From: Bacteroidales bacterium
GTDB lineage: Bacteria > Bacteroidota > Bacteroidia > Bacteroidales > UBA7332
Assembly: GCA_028687995.1 (NCBI GenBank)
Contig: JAQTZA010000010.1
Location: 1-64,000, forward strand
Length of the DNA: 64,000 bases
Direction: 5' to 3'
Under the pieces are notes generated by a model. It worked only from the letters and a program-made list of their open reading frames with translations. It did no database searches and was not told the origin of the DNA. The position numbers were made by a program, and so were the translations under genes. Shown here in pieces: positions 9,317-18,540 of the stretch (the stretch's first letter is position 1; every line of letters begins with the position of its first letter).

Positions 9317-10084
9317 TCAAATATTAAACCCTTGTCCCTGTATTGCCTCAAGCCACTCTTTAGAGAAATGTTCAAAATTTACTTTTGTGTACCTCACTTC
9401 GGCAAAAACTTGAGCAAGATTTTCTTTATTGTTATCCTTTACAAACTGCTGATTGACGTCTAACATCTCTTTTCTTTCATAAATCTGAAGAATATCCTCG
9501 TCTCCATAATCAGTATATTTGTCTTGATGGAGAACTGCTTCCAGCGGCAATCTCTCAACTTGTTGAGGAACTGATGCCGGATAACCAACAGTAACTGTTG
9601 CTACCGGAACCACAAATTTGGGCAAATCCAACACTTCAGCAATAGCTTTAGCAGTATAAGTTGTGGTGCCGATATAACAGATCCCCAATCCCTTTGATTC
9701 TGCTGCAATGCAAAAGGTCTGCGAAACAAGTAAAGCATCTATGGCCGCAGTCGTGAATGCCTGAAAATTACCGCATCCCGCATCGGCGTCTCTCAAAGTG
9801 CACCATTTGGCAAAACGATTATAATCAGCACAAAATGTCAATACAACAGGAGCTTGCATTATCATGGGTTGATTAAAGTGCAAAGGAGATAACTCTCTTT
9901 TAACATTTTCATCTTTAGTTATCACAATACTATACAATTGCATGTTTCCAGTTGTTGAGGTACGAATTGTTGCTTCAAGCAATTCATCTAACAAAGTTTC
10001 ATCAATTGGCTCAGAAGTATAACTTCTTATGCTACTCCGATTTTTCAATAATTCAATCATTACTCTATCTATATTACATTTCAC
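9317..10084 (-). CDS. Nitroreductase-family flavoprotein (NfsA-like)
   Basis: An FMN-dependent NAD(P)H oxidoreductase of the nitroreductase superfamily. The FMN-phosphate motif is RSSIRSYTSEPI (residues ~16-27). Further FMN contacts are likely in TSTTGNMQLYSIVI and in LGICYIGTTTYTAKAIAEVL. VPVATVTVGYPAS is the conserved C-terminal core motif. At 255 residues with a C-terminal extension (DYGDEDILQIYERKEML) it resembles the NfsA/FRP branch. Met9 (codon at 10060) gives MIELLKNRSSIRSY, the commoner family start, so the first eight residues are uncertain. It converges with the 8957 gene. Physiological substrate unknown. Confidence 0.88.
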   Translation of the reverse strand: MKCNIDRVMIELLKNRSSIRSYTSEPIDETLLDELLEATIRTSTTGNMQLYSIVITKDENVKRELSPLHFNQPMIMQAPVVLTFCADYNRFAKWCTLRDADAGCGNFQAFTTAAIDALLVSQTFCIAAESKGLGICYIGTTTYTAKAIAEVLDLPKFVVPVATVTVGYPASVPQQVERLPLEAVLHQDKYTDYGDEDILQIYERKEMLDVNQQFVKDNNKENLAQVFAEVRYTKVNFEHFSKEWLEAIQGQGFNI

Positions 10085-10164
10085 TAAATAAATGGAAAAT
10101 CATCAAACTTAAATTTTAACTAATAGATGCAAATAATTCAAAATTATACGCTCGATTTTTCATA

Positions 10165-10172
10165 CAAAGATA
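10165..10172 (-). promoter_or_regulatory. -7 box of nitroreductase promoter
   Basis: Reads TATCTTTG on the minus strand, an exact match to TAnnTTTG, about 80 nt upstream of the start codon. At the expected -33 distance there is only TTCG rather than TTTG, so this half is weak. Confidence 0.5.
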
Positions 10173-10254
10173 ATCAATTTAGCAAATATAAAAGCGAAAA
10201 TACCAATTTATAATGAGAATGAATAATAGACAGACGTAACTGCCTGATTTTCAA

Positions 10255-10385
10255 TTTGGAAAACTTTTATCACATTTAAAATATTTAATAGACTGATTAT
10301 TAGTAATTTAAAATTTATTTTGGAAAACTTTCATTCCTAATCAAAATTTTCGAGTTGAATATTTTGTCAATTGAAATGTTTTCCA
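10255..10385. repeat. Three TGGAAAAC elements upstream of nrdJ
   Basis: Two direct copies of TTTGGAAAACTTTYAT lie at 10255-10270 and 10319-10334 (15 of 16 bases identical, 64 nt apart). An inverted core, GTTTTCCA, lies at 10378-10385 in the spacer of the predicted nrdJ promoter. The placement suggests operator sites for one regulator. The rest of the 378-nt intergenic region 10085-10462 is AT-rich, holding the nitroreductase and nrdJ promoters; I see no riboswitch or RNA gene in it. Confidence 0.5.
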
Positions 10386-10393
10386 TAAACTTG
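10363..10393 (+). promoter_or_regulatory. nrdJ: Promoter of nrdJ
   Basis: TTTG at 10363-10366 and TAAACTTG at 10386-10393 are separated by 19 nt, which is the usual Bacteroidota spacing. The -7 box differs from TAnnTTTG at one base. Transcription would begin near 10400, giving a leader of about 60 nt. Confidence 0.55.
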
Positions 10394-10462
10394 CAGAACA
10401 ATTTATATAGTCAACTTCAACTCGTCCAATAATTAACAAATTTAACGAAAATCAAATTTCCC

Positions 10463-12988
10463 GTGGAACAAAAAACTTACACATTCGATGAAGCGAATCA
10501 AGCATCACTTGAGTATTTCAAAGGTGATGAATTAGCAGCCCGTGTATGGGTGAACAAATATGCCTTGAAAGATTCGTATGGAAAAATTTACGAAAAATCT
10601 CCAGAAGATATGCATCTTCGTATTGCAAGTGAGGTTGCTCGTATTGAAGCAAAATACCCAAACCCTCTGAGCCAAGAAGAATTAATAAATTTATTAAGCG
10701 ACTTTCGCTACATCGTTCCACAGGGAAGTCCGATGACAGGTATTGGAAATAATTTCCAAATTGCCTCGCTTTCAAACTGTTTTGTAATTGGAATGGATGG
10801 AAAAGCTGACTCTTACGGTGCTGTGATTCGCATAGACGAAGAGCAGGTACAATTAATGAAACGTCGAGGTGGTGTGGGTCATGATCTGTCTCACATTCGC
10901 CCAAAAGGTTCACCCGTAAAGAATTCGGCTCTAACTTCTACTGGTATTGTTCCGTTCATGGAGAGATACTCAAATTCCACTCGCGAAGTTGCGCAAGACG
11001 GACGTCGTGGAGCCTTGATGCTCAGCGTATCCATCCAGCACCCTGATTCAGAAGATTTTATTGATGCAAAAATGACTCAAGGAAAAGTAACCGGAGCCAA
11101 TGTTTCGGTAAAACTCGATGACGATTTCATGAAAGCTATCACTTCTGGAACACCTTACACACAAAAATATCCAGTATACTCGGCCAATCCAACAACTATT
11201 AAAGAGATTGATGCGAGTGGATTATGGAAAAAAATCGTACACAACGCTTGGCGTTCGGCTGAACCAGGTGTACTTTTTTGGGACACTATTATTCGGGAAT
11301 CGGTGCCGGATTGCTATGCAGATCTAGGCTACCAAACTGTTTCGACTAACCCTTGTGGAGAAATTCCACTCTGCCCATACGACAGCTGTCGACTTCTTGC
11401 CGTAAATCTGTACTCTTATGTCGTGAATCCTTTCACCAAAGAAGCATATTTCGACTACGATCTTTTCAGAAAGCATGCCCAATTGGCTCAACGCATCATG
11501 GATGATATCATCGATCTTGAGATGGAGAAGATTGATAAAATACTTGACAAAATTGATTCTGATCCCGAATCTGAAGAGGTGAAAGCTGCAGAAAGAAACT
11601 TATGGATAAAAATTAGAAATAAAACGATTAATGGTCGTCGTACGGGTGTTGGCACAACAGCTGAAGGGGATATGCTTGCTGGACTTGGCTTACGATATGG
11701 CACCGAAGAAGCAACAGATTTTTCAGAAGAAGTTCACAAAGTATTGGCAATCGAGGCATATCGTTCATCGGTAATCATGGCAAAAGAGCGCGGTGCATTT
11801 AAAATTTACGATTCAAAAAGAGAAGAAAACAATCCATTTATCAATCGATTGAAAGATGCTGATGCCGATCTGTATAAAGACATGAAGAAATATGGTCGTC
11901 GCAACATTGCATGTCTCACCATTGCGCCAACTGGAACTACCAGTTTGATGACTCAAACTACTTCAGGAATCGAACCAGTCTTTTTACCCGTTTACAAACG
12001 CCGTCGCAAAGTAAATCCGAACGATCCACAGGTTCACGTTGATTTCACAGACGAATCAGGCGACACGTGGGAAGAATTCATCGTTTTCCATCATAAATTC
12101 GTTACTTGGATGGAAGCAAACGGAATATCTACAACAAAAAACTACACATCTGCTGAAATAGATGAGTTAGTAGCTAAATCCCCCTATTTCAAAGCTACTT
12201 CAAACGATGTCGATTGGATGCAAAAAGTAAAAATGCAAGGTCGCATTCAGAAATGGGTAGATCACTCTATCAGTGTCACCATAAACCTTCCGGCAGATGT
12301 TGATGAAGAGTTAGTAGGCAAATTATACATCGAAGCTTGGAAATGTGGATGCAAAGGGTGTACGGTCTATCGCGATGGTTCACGCTCAGGTGTTTTGGTA
12401 GCGGCTACTGAGAAAGAGACCAGTTCAATCAATGAAGAAGAGACCTCCAGCAGACCAAAAGAATTAGCAGCAGACGTTGTTAAATTCCAAAATAACAAAG
12501 AGAAATGGATTGCGTTTGTGGGACTCAACAACAACAAACCGTATGAAATCTTTACTGGTTTGGCGGATGACGAAGATGGAATTCTGCTTCCCAAAAATGT
12601 ATCACATGGAAAAATCATCAAGAGTTTTGATGAAGAGGGCAACAAACGATATGACTTTCAATATTCAAATCGTAGAGGCTACAAAACCACTATCGAAGGA
12701 TTGGATGGAAAATTCAATCCAGAATTCTGGAACTATGCCAAACTAATTTCAGGCGTTTTGAGATATGGTATGCCTATTGACCAAGTTATGAAGTTGGTAT
12801 CTGGATTGGAGCTTGACAGTGAATCGATTAACACATGGAAAAATGGTGTGGAGCGTGCTCTCAAAAAATACCTTCCAAACGGAACTGAGGCAAAAGGCCA
12901 AACCTGCCCAAATTGCGGAAACCAGACTTTGATTTATCAAGAAGGTTGCTTAATTTGCACATCTTGTGGCAATTCAAAATGTGGATGA
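10463..12988 (+). CDS. nrdJ: Adenosylcobalamin-dependent ribonucleotide reductase (class II)
   Basis: Reduces ribonucleotides to deoxyribonucleotides using a thiyl radical formed from coenzyme B12, with or without oxygen. The start codon is GTG at 10463; a stop codon at 10430 excludes a longer frame and there is no nearby ATG. The redox Cys is probably Cys106 (SLSNCF). The active site NPCGE is at residues 296-300 with radical Cys298, and the partner Cys is probably Cys309. The C-terminus carries GCKGCTVYRDGSRSGVL and a Cys-rich tail (CPNCG ... CTSCGNSKCG) that probably re-reduces the active site. At 841 residues the length fits NrdJ. It is monocistronic with its own promoter. Confidence 0.96.
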   Translation: MEQKTYTFDEANQASLEYFKGDELAARVWVNKYALKDSYGKIYEKSPEDMHLRIASEVARIEAKYPNPLSQEELINLLSDFRYIVPQGSPMTGIGNNFQIASLSNCFVIGMDGKADSYGAVIRIDEEQVQLMKRRGGVGHDLSHIRPKGSPVKNSALTSTGIVPFMERYSNSTREVAQDGRRGALMLSVSIQHPDSEDFIDAKMTQGKVTGANVSVKLDDDFMKAITSGTPYTQKYPVYSANPTTIKEIDASGLWKKIVHNAWRSAEPGVLFWDTIIRESVPDCYADLGYQTVSTNPCGEIPLCPYDSCRLLAVNLYSYVVNPFTKEAYFDYDLFRKHAQLAQRIMDDIIDLEMEKIDKILDKIDSDPESEEVKAAERNLWIKIRNKTINGRRTGVGTTAEGDMLAGLGLRYGTEEATDFSEEVHKVLAIEAYRSSVIMAKERGAFKIYDSKREENNPFINRLKDADADLYKDMKKYGRRNIACLTIAPTGTTSLMTQTTSGIEPVFLPVYKRRRKVNPNDPQVHVDFTDESGDTWEEFIVFHHKFVTWMEANGISTTKNYTSAEIDELVAKSPYFKATSNDVDWMQKVKMQGRIQKWVDHSISVTINLPADVDEELVGKLYIEAWKCGCKGCTVYRDGSRSGVLVAATEKETSSINEEETSSRPKELAADVVKFQNNKEKWIAFVGLNNNKPYEIFTGLADDEDGILLPKNVSHGKIIKSFDEEGNKRYDFQYSNRRGYKTTIEGLDGKFNPEFWNYAKLISGVLRYGMPIDQVMKLVSGLELDSESINTWKNGVERALKKYLPNGTEAKGQTCPNCGNQTLIYQEGCLICTSCGNSKCG

Positions 12989-13011
12989 TTACAAAATAAT
13001 ATCCAACAAAT

Positions 13012-13039
13012 TACGGTTTCGGCATTCGTCGAAACCGTA
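13012..13039 (+). terminator. Hairpin after nrdJ
   Basis: TACGGTTTCG (13012-13021) pairs perfectly with CGAAACCGTA (13030-13039) around an 8-nt loop, 24 nt after the nrdJ stop. No T-run follows, so it may act as a terminator or only as a transcript-stabilising 3' hairpin. Confidence 0.6.
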
Positions 13040-13143
13040 CTTGTATATAATAGTCACTCTTTGTCATTATAATTCTGCATTTCATCCTTATTTTGTTTCA
13101 TTGAAAGCTAAAATTTCTTTATTTTAGTCCAAATTTTTAAACC

Positions 13144-15828
13144 ATGACACACATAGAATTTAATATCAATTACCAAACCAAATGGGGCGAGGAGATTCAA
13201 CTCATTGGTGATGTAGCTGAACTTGGCTATAATGATGTAAAAAATGCCGTAACACTGCTTCACAAAGGTGGGGGTAACTGGGGCATTGCATTAGAATTTG
13301 CCAACGATTCGCTTGATTTCAACTACTCCTATTTGGTTCGTGAAAATGAATCGTATATTTCGCATGAATGGGGAAAACCTCGTCATTTTTGCTCCACAGA
13401 GAACAACAGCTACAGATTACACGACCATTGGCAATCTTTGCCACCAAACAACCCATTCTTTTCTTCTGCTTTTACCGAATGTTTATTTTCTCGACCAGAA
13501 AATAAAACATCAGCATTGAAGCAATACAAACAAAGCTTAACTTTTAAAGTTTTTGCACCGACAGTACCTCCACATCTCTCATTAGGTATTATTGGAAATT
13601 GCACAGAATTAGGAAATTGGAGCCAAGAAAAAGCATTAAAACTAAGTCCATCAAATTTCCCCGAGTGGAAACTTACCGTAAATGGAGCAAAATTACCTGC
13701 CACCGTCGATTACAAATTTGTGCTTATTGAATCTGATACTAATAAAATTATTGGCTGGGAATGGACTGAGAATAGGACTCTCTTTATCGGTAAAGTTAAA
13801 AAGAATGAAGCCATCTCAATTAACGGATTACACTTCAATAATCCCCTCCAGAATTGGAAAGGGACAGGTGTTGCGATCCCCGTCTTTTCGCTACGCACAA
13901 AAGAGAGTTTTGGAATTGGAGAATTTAATGATTTAAGGAAAATGGTCGATTGGGCGGTTGCAACCGGTCAGAAATTAATTCAAATTCTGCCAATCAACGA
14001 CACAACGATGAATCGCACTTGGCAAGATTCGTATCCATATAACTCAAATTCAATTTTTGCACTTCATCCAGTTTATTTGAATCCTAAAAAAATTGGAATT
14101 TTAAAAGACAATGCTTTGATGGATGAATTTACAAAGAAAGCTATCGAATTGAACCAATTGACAGAAATAGATTATGAAGCTGTCAATCAAACTAAGTGGA
14201 ATTATTTTAGAGAAATCTTCAAACAAGAAGGTGCAAAAACATTTAAAACCAATGAGTACAAAGCATTTTTTGAATCAAATAAAGATTGGTTGATTTCTTA
14301 TGCTGCTTTTTGCTACTTAAGGGACATCAATAAGACACCAGATTATCGATTATGGGAAACAAATTCAACGTTTAAACAAAGTGAAATTGATGAATTATGC
14401 AACCCTAAATCGGCTAAATATTCGGATATTGCCATTCATCTATTTTTGCAGTTTCATCTCGATAAACAACTACGTGAATCGATTAAATATGCTCACAACC
14501 AACAAGTAATTTTAAAAGGCGACATTCCTATTGGAATAAGTCCAACCAGTGTAGAAGCATGGACTGAACCATTCTATTTCAACATGAACGGACAAGCGGG
14601 TGCACCTCCAGACGATTTTTCTGTCAATGGTCAGAATTGGGGGTTTCCTACCTACAATTGGGCGGAGATGGAGAAAGACGGCTACAAATGGTGGAAGCGT
14701 CGCTTCAACAAAATGGCGGATTACTTCGATGCATATAGAATTGACCATGTGCTAGGTTTTTTTAGAATATGGGAAGTGCCAACTGACGCAGTGCACGGCT
14801 TACTCGGTCATTTCACTCCAGCCTTACCTTTACCCGTGAGTGAAATTGCTAATTATGGATTGCATTTTGATGCAAAACGCTTTACTAAACCATACATTTA
14901 CGATCACACTCTCCACATTGTTTTTGGTGAATATTTCTCCGAAGTAGTAGGTCAATTCTTGCTTCAAAAAGATAATTTTGAATATGAACTTAAAAAGGAG
15001 TACGATACACAGCAAAAAATAAAAGTATGCTTCGAGGGGAAAAATGACCCTAAAAGCATGACAATCAGAGAAGGATTGTATAGTCTAGTAAGCGATGTGC
15101 TATTCGTGGAGGACCCCATAGAAAAAGGAAAATATCACCCACGGATTTCAGCGCAACACACATTTAGTTATCAAGCGCTAAACGATTACGAAAAGGGATG
15201 TTTCAATACATTGTACAATGACTTCTTCTACAATCGACACAATGACTTCTGGTATCAACAGTCGATGAAAAAACTCCCATCTCTGATTTCATCCACCTCG
15301 ATGTTGGTTTGTGCCGAAGATTTAGGAATGATACCTAAGTGCGTACCAGCAGTGATGGATCAACTTCAGATATTAAGTCTTGAGATTCAACGAATGCCAA
15401 AAGACGAGAGACTTGAATTTGGGCAAACCGATTACTATCCATATCTCTCAGTTTCAACAACTTCCACTCACGATATGAGTACCTTACGAGGATGGTGGGA
15501 AGAGAATGGCGACAAAACGCAACGCTATTTCAACCAGATATTAGGTCGTGGGGGTCAAGCGCCAGTTTTTTGTGAGCCATATATTTGCGAAAACATTGTA
15601 CGCAATCATTTATGGTCGCCAGCTATGTTGGTAATTCTTCCGCTGCAAGATTGGCTTTCGATAGATGGAGATATTAGACGAACCAATCCAGAGGATGAGC
15701 GAATCAATCTACCGTCGAATCCAAGACATTACTGGCGATACAGAATGCATATTTATCTCGAAGATCTTATTGCAGCTGAGACATTCAATAAGAAAATGAA
15801 AGAGATGATTACACAAAGTGGTCGATAA
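13144..15828 (+). CDS. malQ: 4-alpha-glucanotransferase with two CBM20 domains (DPE2 type)
   Basis: A GH77 amylomaltase that transfers alpha-1,4-glucan segments between maltodextrins and glycans in the cytoplasm. Two N-terminal CBM20 starch-binding domains (about residues 1-100 and 125-225; the second has IIGNCTELGNWSQEKALKL) precede the catalytic barrel, as in plant DPE2. The catalytic residues are Asp534 in RIDH (nucleophile), Glu725 in CAEDLGMIP (acid/base) and Asp777 in STHDMS. PINDTTMNRTWQDSYPYN is the DPE2-like substrate loop. At 894 residues it is much longer than E. coli MalQ but normal for this subtype. It is a single gene ended by a strong terminator. Confidence 0.95.
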   Translation: MTHIEFNINYQTKWGEEIQLIGDVAELGYNDVKNAVTLLHKGGGNWGIALEFANDSLDFNYSYLVRENESYISHEWGKPRHFCSTENNSYRLHDHWQSLPPNNPFFSSAFTECLFSRPENKTSALKQYKQSLTFKVFAPTVPPHLSLGIIGNCTELGNWSQEKALKLSPSNFPEWKLTVNGAKLPATVDYKFVLIESDTNKIIGWEWTENRTLFIGKVKKNEAISINGLHFNNPLQNWKGTGVAIPVFSLRTKESFGIGEFNDLRKMVDWAVATGQKLIQILPINDTTMNRTWQDSYPYNSNSIFALHPVYLNPKKIGILKDNALMDEFTKKAIELNQLTEIDYEAVNQTKWNYFREIFKQEGAKTFKTNEYKAFFESNKDWLISYAAFCYLRDINKTPDYRLWETNSTFKQSEIDELCNPKSAKYSDIAIHLFLQFHLDKQLRESIKYAHNQQVILKGDIPIGISPTSVEAWTEPFYFNMNGQAGAPPDDFSVNGQNWGFPTYNWAEMEKDGYKWWKRRFNKMADYFDAYRIDHVLGFFRIWEVPTDAVHGLLGHFTPALPLPVSEIANYGLHFDAKRFTKPYIYDHTLHIVFGEYFSEVVGQFLLQKDNFEYELKKEYDTQQKIKVCFEGKNDPKSMTIREGLYSLVSDVLFVEDPIEKGKYHPRISAQHTFSYQALNDYEKGCFNTLYNDFFYNRHNDFWYQQSMKKLPSLISSTSMLVCAEDLGMIPKCVPAVMDQLQILSLEIQRMPKDERLEFGQTDYYPYLSVSTTSTHDMSTLRGWWEENGDKTQRYFNQILGRGGQAPVFCEPYICENIVRNHLWSPAMLVILPLQDWLSIDGDIRRTNPEDERINLPSNPRHYWRYRMHIYLEDLIAAETFNKKMKEMITQSGR

Positions 15829-15834
15829 TCAAAT

Positions 15835-15878
15835 AAAAATCCCGCGAATCCAAAATGATAGGAAACGCGGGATTTTTT
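15835..15878. terminator. Bidirectional rho-independent terminator
   Basis: AAAAATCCCGCG (15835-15846) and CGCGGGATTTTT (15866-15877) are exact reverse complements, with a 19-nt loop. A-run and T-run flanks serve both directions, between the converging malQ and dnaA. Confidence 0.9.
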
Positions 15879-15891
15879 ATTCTAGAACTTT

Positions 15892-17292
15892 CTATTTTTT
15901 AAGTTGCTTTTCAATTTCATCAACCTGTGAACGTACATTTTTGTCAATTTCAATCAGTCCTTTAATCGTCTTACAGGCATGCAACACTGTCGCGTGATCT
16001 TTTTTGCCGATTACCTGCCCTATTCGTGAAAAGGATTGATCTGTGAGCTTCTTAGATAGGAACATTGAGATTTGACGTGCTTGAGCAAACTCTCTTTTAC
16101 GAGATTTTGAACCGACCATCCGTTGATCTACCTTTAGAAATTGACATACTGTATCTAAGATTGTCTCAATGGTGATTTCTTTCTTTTCAAACTTCACACA
16201 TTTACTCAACACACGCTCCGACAATTCAAGATCAATCTCCCGATTGTATACCATCGAATGAGCCATCAATGAAACAATCACTCCCTCCATGTCACGAACA
16301 TTCTCGGTAACATGATTCGCAATATAATCCAAAACCTCTTCCGAAATAGACAATCCGTCATGACGCACCTTGTTTTGCAAAATCACTTTTCGCAATTCGT
16401 AATCAGGTTTTTCCAATTCAGCAGTCAATCCCCACTTAAAGCGAGTTAACAGACGAGGCTCCATACCAATTAGAGATACTGGCGGACGGTCGGCACTCAT
16501 CACCAATTGCTTGTTGTTTTGGTGCAAATGATTAAAAATATGAAAAAATGTATTTTGAGTTTGGGTTTTACCTGACAATTCTTGAATGTCATCTATCAAT
16601 AAAACATCTATACTTTGGTAAAAATTGATAAAATCATTCACACTGTTATTGATAACAGCATCTGTATATTGAATTTGAAATAGATGCGTAGAGACATACA
16701 ACACTCGTTTTTGCGGATCAATCTCTTTAGTTAATGCTCCAATGGCATTCAACAAGTGTGTTTTCCCAACACCTGATTCACCATGGATAAATAAAGGATT
16801 AAATGCAGTCCTACCAGGATTTTGCGCAATGGTTTCTCCAGCAGTACGAGTTAGTTTATTACTAATTCCACCAAAGAAATTTTCGAAAGTATAATTAAAA
16901 TTGAGCTGTGGATCCAAATCTTCATATACTCTTTGAGCAAAAGGATCTGGTACCTTTTTCAAGTCTTTTGAAAGAGCAAGTTTTTTCTTATCTGTAAATG
17001 ATGGAGCACCTTGCCAGTCGGAAGTACTTTTAGATTCATTTTCAACTAAAACACGATACATTAGTTTTGTATCGGGGCCAGCCACACGATGAATCGTATT
17101 ATGCAGTAATCCAATATATTTCTCTTCGAGATATTCGAAAAAGAACATGCTTGGCACACAAATCAACAACTCCTTATTCACATATTGGAGAGGTTCGATA
17201 GGTGCAAACCAGGTTTCATAAGCAGTATCTGAAACATTATCCTTAATAATCTGAAGACACTGATTCCAGATTACGGAATGACTTAAACTCAT
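15892..17292 (-). CDS. dnaA: Chromosomal replication initiator DnaA
   Basis: Binds DnaA boxes at oriC and opens the duplex. Domain I is at residues ~1-85 (WNQCLQIIKDNVSDTAYETWFAPIEP is typical), followed by a linker to ~130. The AAA+ domain has the P-loop GESGVGKT at 171-178, Walker B LLIDDIQ, and the sensor region SADRPP. The C-terminal DNA-binding domain has the DnaA signature KDHATVLHACKTI. At 466 residues it has family length. It is not next to dnaN or another typical origin gene here, and I see no cluster of perfect DnaA boxes in the adjacent intergenic region. Confidence 0.97.
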   Translation of the reverse strand: MSLSHSVIWNQCLQIIKDNVSDTAYETWFAPIEPLQYVNKELLICVPSMFFFEYLEEKYIGLLHNTIHRVAGPDTKLMYRVLVENESKSTSDWQGAPSFTDKKKLALSKDLKKVPDPFAQRVYEDLDPQLNFNYTFENFFGGISNKLTRTAGETIAQNPGRTAFNPLFIHGESGVGKTHLLNAIGALTKEIDPQKRVLYVSTHLFQIQYTDAVINNSVNDFINFYQSIDVLLIDDIQELSGKTQTQNTFFHIFNHLHQNNKQLVMSADRPPVSLIGMEPRLLTRFKWGLTAELEKPDYELRKVILQNKVRHDGLSISEEVLDYIANHVTENVRDMEGVIVSLMAHSMVYNREIDLELSERVLSKCVKFEKKEITIETILDTVCQFLKVDQRMVGSKSRKREFAQARQISMFLSKKLTDQSFSRIGQVIGKKDHATVLHACKTIKGLIEIDKNVRSQVDEIEKQLKK

Positions 17293-17627
17293 AACAAAAA
17301 AACTTATTTCAATTCTTCAACTTCGAATACAAATTTCAGATAAATCTTTCAAAAAAAAAAATGGATAATATTCTTGCTTTTTCACAAAATTCAATATGTG
17401 ATTTACTTTCAGGCAGTTATATAAAAGCCCCTCTATACAAATAGAAGGGCTACTAAAAATCATTACCAATCTTATTTTCAATAAGTTATCTTTATATAAA
17501 ATTTACCATGTTACACAACATATTAACATAAATAGAGTTGAAAAGCTTATTGATAGGGTACTTATTACAATTATATTACAAAAAGTTCAATTCAATTACA
17601 ATATAGATAACTTTCTAAATAACCAAA
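17293..17627. other. 335-nt intergenic region upstream of dnaA
   Basis: AT-rich spacer holding the terminator hairpin of the upstream MCE gene (17426-17451) and presumably the dnaA promoter. The best -7-like match is TAAGTTTT, just before the start and one base off consensus. Only degenerate DnaA-box-like words occur (such as TTTTTCACA near 17380), so I do not call an origin. No ORF or RNA gene is seen. Confidence 0.5.
17426..17451 (-). terminator. Terminator of the MCE/MlaD gene
   Basis: On the minus strand AGCCCTTCTAT pairs with ATAGAGGGGCT (one mismatch) around a short TTGT loop and is followed by TTTTATAT. The position downstream of the MCE gene and before dnaA fits an intrinsic terminator. 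Confidence 0.75.
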
Positions 17628-18518
17628 TTATTTTCGTCCAAAAACAGAAAAGTGAACATATCTTTTTGGATGCGATTTTAAGTCAATCATCAATTGATTT
17701 GCATTTCCTACAGTAGCAGATAATGAGTCGTAAAGAACACGATCTTGCATCAATAATCCAAGTGTATTATCTGATTTATTTAATCGACCTGTGAGAGTTT
17801 TCAGATTCATCAAAGTCGTATCTACAGAAGAGATTGTCTGAGCAAAATCCACTTTTTTCAGATTTCCACTTACAGTTGAAAAGTCACTACTTATTGTTTT
17901 CATATTTTCAACAATCTTAGGCACATCATTTTGAACTAATTTGTTCAACATAGCGGAAGTCTCATTCAGTTGAGCAGTTGTACCTTCAATATTATTGATG
18001 GATTGATTAAGTGCTGGGTTCGCAACAATTTTTTGAAGACCGACCAAAACTGTATCGATTCTCAACATAACCTGAGAAAATTGAGGCATCATCTCTTTCT
18101 CAACTTTATCCATTAAGCTAATAGAGTGCATAGATGGCAATGTATCACCGGGTTGATAAAACTGATTGCTTTGAATATTGAGTATAAGATTGATAACTGC
18201 AGTACCTAATACATCCCCTTCGTATTGGGCATGACTTCCTTTGGCAATTTTCATCTCTTTATCCATCGATATTTCTACCAAAATATTACCTGGATGATCG
18301 TAATCATAGTCAAAAGAGCGTACCAATCCCGCCTTGTAGCCATCTACATATACTGGACTTGAAATTGTAAGACCCGAAACGTCATGCAAAATTAAATAGT
18401 AATAGTTGGCGGGTTTCAAGAGATTAACTCCCTTCAAATAATTGATACCATAATATAATAGCAACAAGCTCATGATTGACACAATGGCTATTTTAATCTC
18501 TTTAGTAAATTTTCTCAT
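17628..18518 (-). CDS. MlaD/MCE-family lipid transport protein
   Basis: A substrate-binding component of an ABC-type lipid transporter between the membranes. It has one N-terminal signal anchor (about residues 9-26; IAIVSIMSLLLLYYGINYL) and one MCE domain (about residues 38-115; VSGLTISSPVYVDGYKAG, ISMDKEMKIAKGS, DVLGTAVINLIL). A long helical C-terminal part (~135-270) is rich in Asn/Thr/Ser and probably a coiled coil. At 296 residues it is typical of Bacteroidota MlaD-like proteins. The permease and ATPase genes are not in the window. It lies 22 nt downstream of the amidase gene, probably in one transcript. Confidence 0.9.
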   Translation of the reverse strand: MRKFTKEIKIAIVSIMSLLLLYYGINYLKGVNLLKPANYYYLILHDVSGLTISSPVYVDGYKAGLVRSFDYDYDHPGNILVEISMDKEMKIAKGSHAQYEGDVLGTAVINLILNIQSNQFYQPGDTLPSMHSISLMDKVEKEMMPQFSQVMLRIDTVLVGLQKIVANPALNQSINNIEGTTAQLNETSAMLNKLVQNDVPKIVENMKTISSDFSTVSGNLKKVDFAQTISSVDTTLMNLKTLTGRLNKSDNTLGLLMQDRVLYDSLSATVGNANQLMIDLKSHPKRYVHFSVFGRK

Positions 18519-18540
18519 GATTCTATTTTTATATTTTCAA

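Noticed and set aside
10398-10411. NrdR-like box at the nrdJ promoter (ACAATTTATATAGT)
   Set aside because: It does not align with the palindromic NrdR consensus without shifting bases, and no second copy is present.
10085-10462. Cobalamin riboswitch in front of the B12-dependent nrdJ
   Set aside because: No B12-box or conserved cobalamin riboswitch helices are visible; the region is AT-rich and explained better by a promoter and short repeats.
17293-17627. Replication origin upstream of dnaA
   Set aside because: Only degenerate DnaA-box-like words are found, with no cluster, and in Bacteroidota the origin often lies away from dnaA.
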